From Hypomesus transpacificus (lineage: Eukaryota > Chordata > Actinopteri > Osmeriformes > Osmeridae): a stretch of DNA of 64,000 nt. Both the position numbers and the translations under genes were made by a program. Positions within the stretch are counted from its first letter, which is position 1; every line of letters starts with the position of its first letter. The DNA lies in assembly GCF_021917145.1 (NCBI RefSeq), contig NC_061066.1, positions 1,699,333 through 1,763,332 on the forward strand, in the 5' to 3' direction. Positions 59,936 to 64,000 of this stretch are shown piece by piece. The notes below the pieces were generated by a model. That model ran no database searches, had not been told where the DNA came from, and saw nothing but the letters and a program-made list of their open reading frames with translations.

Positions 59936-60660
59936 AGTATACATTTACTACTCTTCCAATTGTGTAGAATATTATAATATTAAGAAAGTGTGTCAAGCTT
60001 TCATATAATACATTGAAATGAGATGAAGTGTAGTCTTTTTCTGCTTGGGGTCACGCATGTGTCAGGAAGTTGTTCAGATGTTCTACCACGGTCAGGTGAC
60101 AATGCTGGCACTATCATTTCTCTTCTCATTTCTTAGGGTTTCTCCTCAGCTGAATAGCTTTATAAACAAGAACTTAATGAACCTTAATACTCTCTCAGCA
60201 GTAATTAGCACTATTTTGTGTCGCAAAAAGGCTCAAGAACTGGCAAATGCAATAAAATACAAATATATATGCATATGAAATCAACTCCACCACTCATGTT
60301 GTGCTTGCTATTGACTTATTACGTTTGAATCAGTCTGTCTGCTTTGATAAAACATCACAAGAATCCTTACACAATTTAATGTATTTACTGGGGTCAAGAG
60401 ACGTCACACGTCTGGTCCTTCTGGGAACAGTCAAACAAGTAATTGGATTTAAACCAGCTGCCACCCTGTATCACCCTTTTCACTGAGTCAAACCTGTTTC
60501 CCCTGGAAACAGCCCAGTCCACCCCACCACCCACCACTACATCATGCAATCAAGAGCTGAACATAGGAACTTTGACTGGGCCTTTGTCCAAACAGAGTGT
60601 AATACAAAATTGATTTCCCCTCTACATAACCTCAGCCTGGCATGAAAACAGCCTAGTAAA

Positions 60661-60694
60661 TTTAATTAATTAATGCATTAATTAATGCATTAAT
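60661..60694. repeat. Palindromic TTAATGCATTAA repeat
   Basis: TTAATTAATGCATTAA-type units overlap in a run of about 34 bp. The run contains several TAATTA homeodomain cores and self-complementary TTAATGCATTAA words. Confidence 0.7.
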
Positions 60695-61277
60695 GTTGCG
60701 CAACAGATATTGTAAAGTGTTGGAGCAGACAATGCTGAACCACCAGGGCCATCAGGGCTGGGCAGCTATCATAATCAGGAGAGTCAGAGCCATGATGAAC
60801 TACTTGCAATTATCAGACTTCTGTAGCCCATCCGTGGATCGCTTAACGTCCACACTTTGCTTATGATCGCCTCATGAATATTCATGGCGTCGCTCAGGAT
60901 TGATTGAGGAACGATTGGGAATGATTGTAGGTGAAGGATTAATGGAAGTATTGCTTAAATGATGCGTTCGTAATTGAAGAGGAAATTTGCTAAGTTGTTT
61001 GTGTCCTTTATAAATGACCAATGGAGCAATTAAAAGTTGGAACTTGTGTGATTGTTTTTTCTCGCAGTCGTCAGTCACTTCAACAGATTACATTTGTTGT
61101 TCATTATCTTTGAGGGAGTAAGGTGCCAGAAGAAGGAATGGGTTTCTACTGGAGCTCTCATATTTACCATATGCCTGTGCTTGTCATACTGTTTATCCAC
61201 AAGGTGCTTTACATTTCCTCTTACTCCTCTGCCCTCAACCTCTACCCGTTCTTCTTCTTTCTGGTACTTTCTGTCTT

Positions 61278-61352
61278 TCCTCTCTCTCTCTCTGTCTCTC
61301 TCTCTCTCTTTCTATCTCTCTCTCTGTCTCTTTCTCGCTCTCTCTGTCTCAC
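61278..61352. repeat. CT-rich low-complexity tract
   Basis: Imperfect CT repeat with G and A interruptions; the overlapping plus-strand frames are artefacts. Confidence 0.85.
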
Positions 61353-64000
61353 ACACATACACAAACACAGTGCTTCTCTTCTATTACATATCTATGGTTA
61401 TCACAATAGGATTTGTTTTTGACACCTGGGACTGGCCTACGTGAATTACAGATAGACAGCAAAGGCTTCTAGTCGTTTGACTGTGAATTACTGTGCATTA
61501 ACCCAGCTCTAAGAGGGCTCTCCATTTGGACTTTGTCATTCGGGAAAAAAAATTCTGCAACACATGTAGCTCTAGTGACAAACTATCTACCCTGACTACT
61601 ACTTTCAAACCACACAGAAAAAAACAACTATTCAGATTACAATAGCCTATGATTTAAATGAAGAGCTCTCATTGAATTTGAACCATGATCAGTTTCCCAC
61701 AGTAAATCTATACTATGCACATAATCCAACCCGTTTTGCTGCAGCTTTGATTGAAACAGACTGGCCCTGATCGATGTCACATGTGACCAACTGTGGCAAT
61801 GGTCCTTAAGGTCAGATGAGGTGGCACGTGTCTCAACATTTGGGAGGTACTGATGGCTTCATGATGCATTCACACTAATGACATTGTATCCAGTGGAGAG
61901 CTAATCTCGTGGGGGTTAATACTTATTGACAACAACAAAAGTTGTCCATTGTGCCTGTGTTTGCTACGGATGTTCTACTGTATGTATTCATTGTCCAATT
62001 AGTTAACATCAGCAAAGTAACTTGGGTAGTGCTACTATAAAGTCATTTTTGTTTTTCACCATGAAATGCAAAATCTAATATGTGAAGAATTTTTTACGTT
62101 GTTGAATGCATCGCCGGCCAAAGAAATCTGAGGACTAACGCTGTCTTTATTTATCCTACCTCTGCATCGTTTTATAGTGAGTTATACAAGCAATATGCTG
62201 GTTTATTGATCCCAGGGACAATTTCAATTGGCTCAATTATAGTGCCAGTGGGCGCGAAGCGGGGGTTAGCTTATCTTTTCTTTTTTTTCACAGTCTGGAG
62301 AACACCCTCAGACGTCCTTGACATTTGGTTCTAGAAAGATATGTTAACCGAATATCAAGTTGAGGTACTTAAATAATTACTGGCTCCATTATGATGTACA
62401 ATTGATTAGGATTGTTGGAGGAGCATCACTTGTTAAAGTTACTGCCAGTGCTCCCATGTTATGGTTTTTGGTCTTTAAAGTGTTCAGTAGCGTAAAAGGA
62501 TTATCATTCCTCCCAGTCCCACTAGGGCAGGTATAGAACTCACCTGGCACGGTAGGCAGACAAATTGGCCACTCTGATGCCAAGAGCCTCAAAACCTCTT
62601 CTGGAAATTACATTTGTGTTTCAATTTGAGTTCAACTTCAGCCATGCCTTTCACCTTCCCTTTCCCACCTGGCTTCCTATGAAAGATCATGACCCTGTGA
62701 GCATTCCACTGTGTCATTCACATTCTGGATTCAGCTGTCCTCCGTATGCAGTCTGCCCCACACTGTGTTTCCATGGGGAGAAGTTAAATGTCTTTTTTTC
62801 CCCCCTAAGATAATTGGAGCGGGGAACCTAGCAGGAAGGAATTTTTGCCTGTGTGCAGGCCTGACAAGGCTGACAACCAGGTTAACTTCTCCACAGAGCT
62901 GAACTCGTGTGCTGGAAAAACTCCTGGGCCGACAGGTTCTTCTCTGACATTTCTACTGCATTCATCCTGAGCAACACAATCTCTCCTTGTCAGTCAAATG
63001 ATGCATCACAATTCCAGGTGCAAGATTTGAAATCCGCAGGCAATTCCAGAGGAAAGTTGATATGGAGCATGGATTGGCATCCCTAATGTATTCCACCCTC
63101 ATGCTTTTCGCTCTTTTTTTTGCTGATTGAGTTGAATCGCAATGTTAACATGGAACGGTAGCGTTAACGGTTGTACAAAAAATAAAAAGAACATATTAAA
63201 CACATTGGATCTATCCAATATACATTTCTTTCTCTCCACACATTATCCCACTCCCACACACCACCACCCAGATATTTGATTGACAGGATGGGTTATATGT
63301 TGTGGGCCTGGTGTAGATAGAGGTCCTGCTGGCTTTGGAGCTGATAAAGGGATGATTATGTGCCCCTGCTGTTTCCCCTTTTTGTCGTCCACCTGCCTAG
63401 CCCATCTCAAGGCTGAGGCTGGTTCATTTTACCCCAAGGCCAACAGCAATGGCTACCTGCAGCCAGACTAGGTTTTCTGCGGCTCGTTAAGGTCATGAGT
63501 GAGAATGTCATCTCAGGAGGGAGAAGAGGTTCCCTCCACGTCACTCTACCTGAAGCTAGGAAAGGACATGTCAGTTTCAAATGGGCCCTTTTGTCAAGCC
63601 ATTGGACATTCTGTCCGTTCCACTGATACATCTATATGGCAATATAAATGTTGAAATCTATACTAATCCACTCGTTTACTAAAATAAACAGTATTTGTTC
63701 CATAATTAGTCATTCTGTCGCTGGAAGCTTATCCTTATTTTTCCTAACAGATTTCTGTAAAATGACTTTCTGCTTTGTTTGGGGGCAGTAATAGGTCATT
63801 TGACGTCAAAGAGAATATAGATAGAACATGTCAACAGAATAAGGCCTTGTGTGGAGACAAAGCAGTAAAGGTCCATTGATTGTTGTCTTTTCTATTCTCA
63901 GGTAGGACTTTGAGTACCAGTGATAATCTATAACTCCACAGCTACTGTGTTCTCTGGAACCTGACATTTTGTCTTCCTCTTTTCCATGTTCTTGGACCTG

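Overview
The window is vertebrate nuclear DNA from a teleost fish. Genes are split by GT-AG introns, intergenic DNA is AT-rich, long CT/GA, CA and GT microsatellites are common, and there is a tRNA-derived SINE plus an L2-type LINE end. The order mterf2 - cry1 - abtb3 (btbd11) matches the human 12q23.3 neighbourhood as I recall it. The SINE looks like copies I associate with smelt/pike-type fish, but that is a weak guess and I cannot name the species.

Layout. 1-10.3 kb: no confident gene; the first 1.4 kb could be the 3' UTR of a plus-strand gene starting before the window. 10.67-11.57 kb (minus): an intact 300-residue troponin T in one uninterrupted exon, a candidate expressed retrogene. 13.49-13.68 kb: a short non-autonomous hAT element with 8-bp target-site duplications. 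15.08-16.22 kb (plus): mterf2, mitochondrial transcription termination factor 2, coding in one exon. 16.95-18.77 kb (minus): a six-exon MHC class I-like alpha chain with divergent groove residues and a long cytoplasmic tail. 20.12-30.37 kb (minus): cryptochrome 1, 13 coding exons, 622 residues, all splice sites and phases resolved. 30.4-34.1 kb: upstream region of cry1 with clock-type motifs, then unassigned DNA. 34.39-35.25 kb (plus): first coding exon of abtb3. 35.25-64.0 kb: no further coding exon seen, best read as the start of the very large first intron of abtb3, with microsatellites, LINE/SINE pieces and candidate regulatory elements.

How the parts relate. These genes do not form a pathway; they are a conserved synteny block (mterf2, cry1, abtb3) with two lineage-specific additions, the single-exon troponin T and the MHC class I-like gene. 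The most coherent regulatory picture is at cry1: E'-box and D-box matches upstream and three full RORE matches in intron 1, the same three classes of clock element known to time mammalian Cry1.

Limits. Exons were assigned by reading translations, splice signals and phase by eye. UTR ends, promoters and conserved non-coding elements are inference. No alignment or database search was run, and comparisons with family members are from memory.
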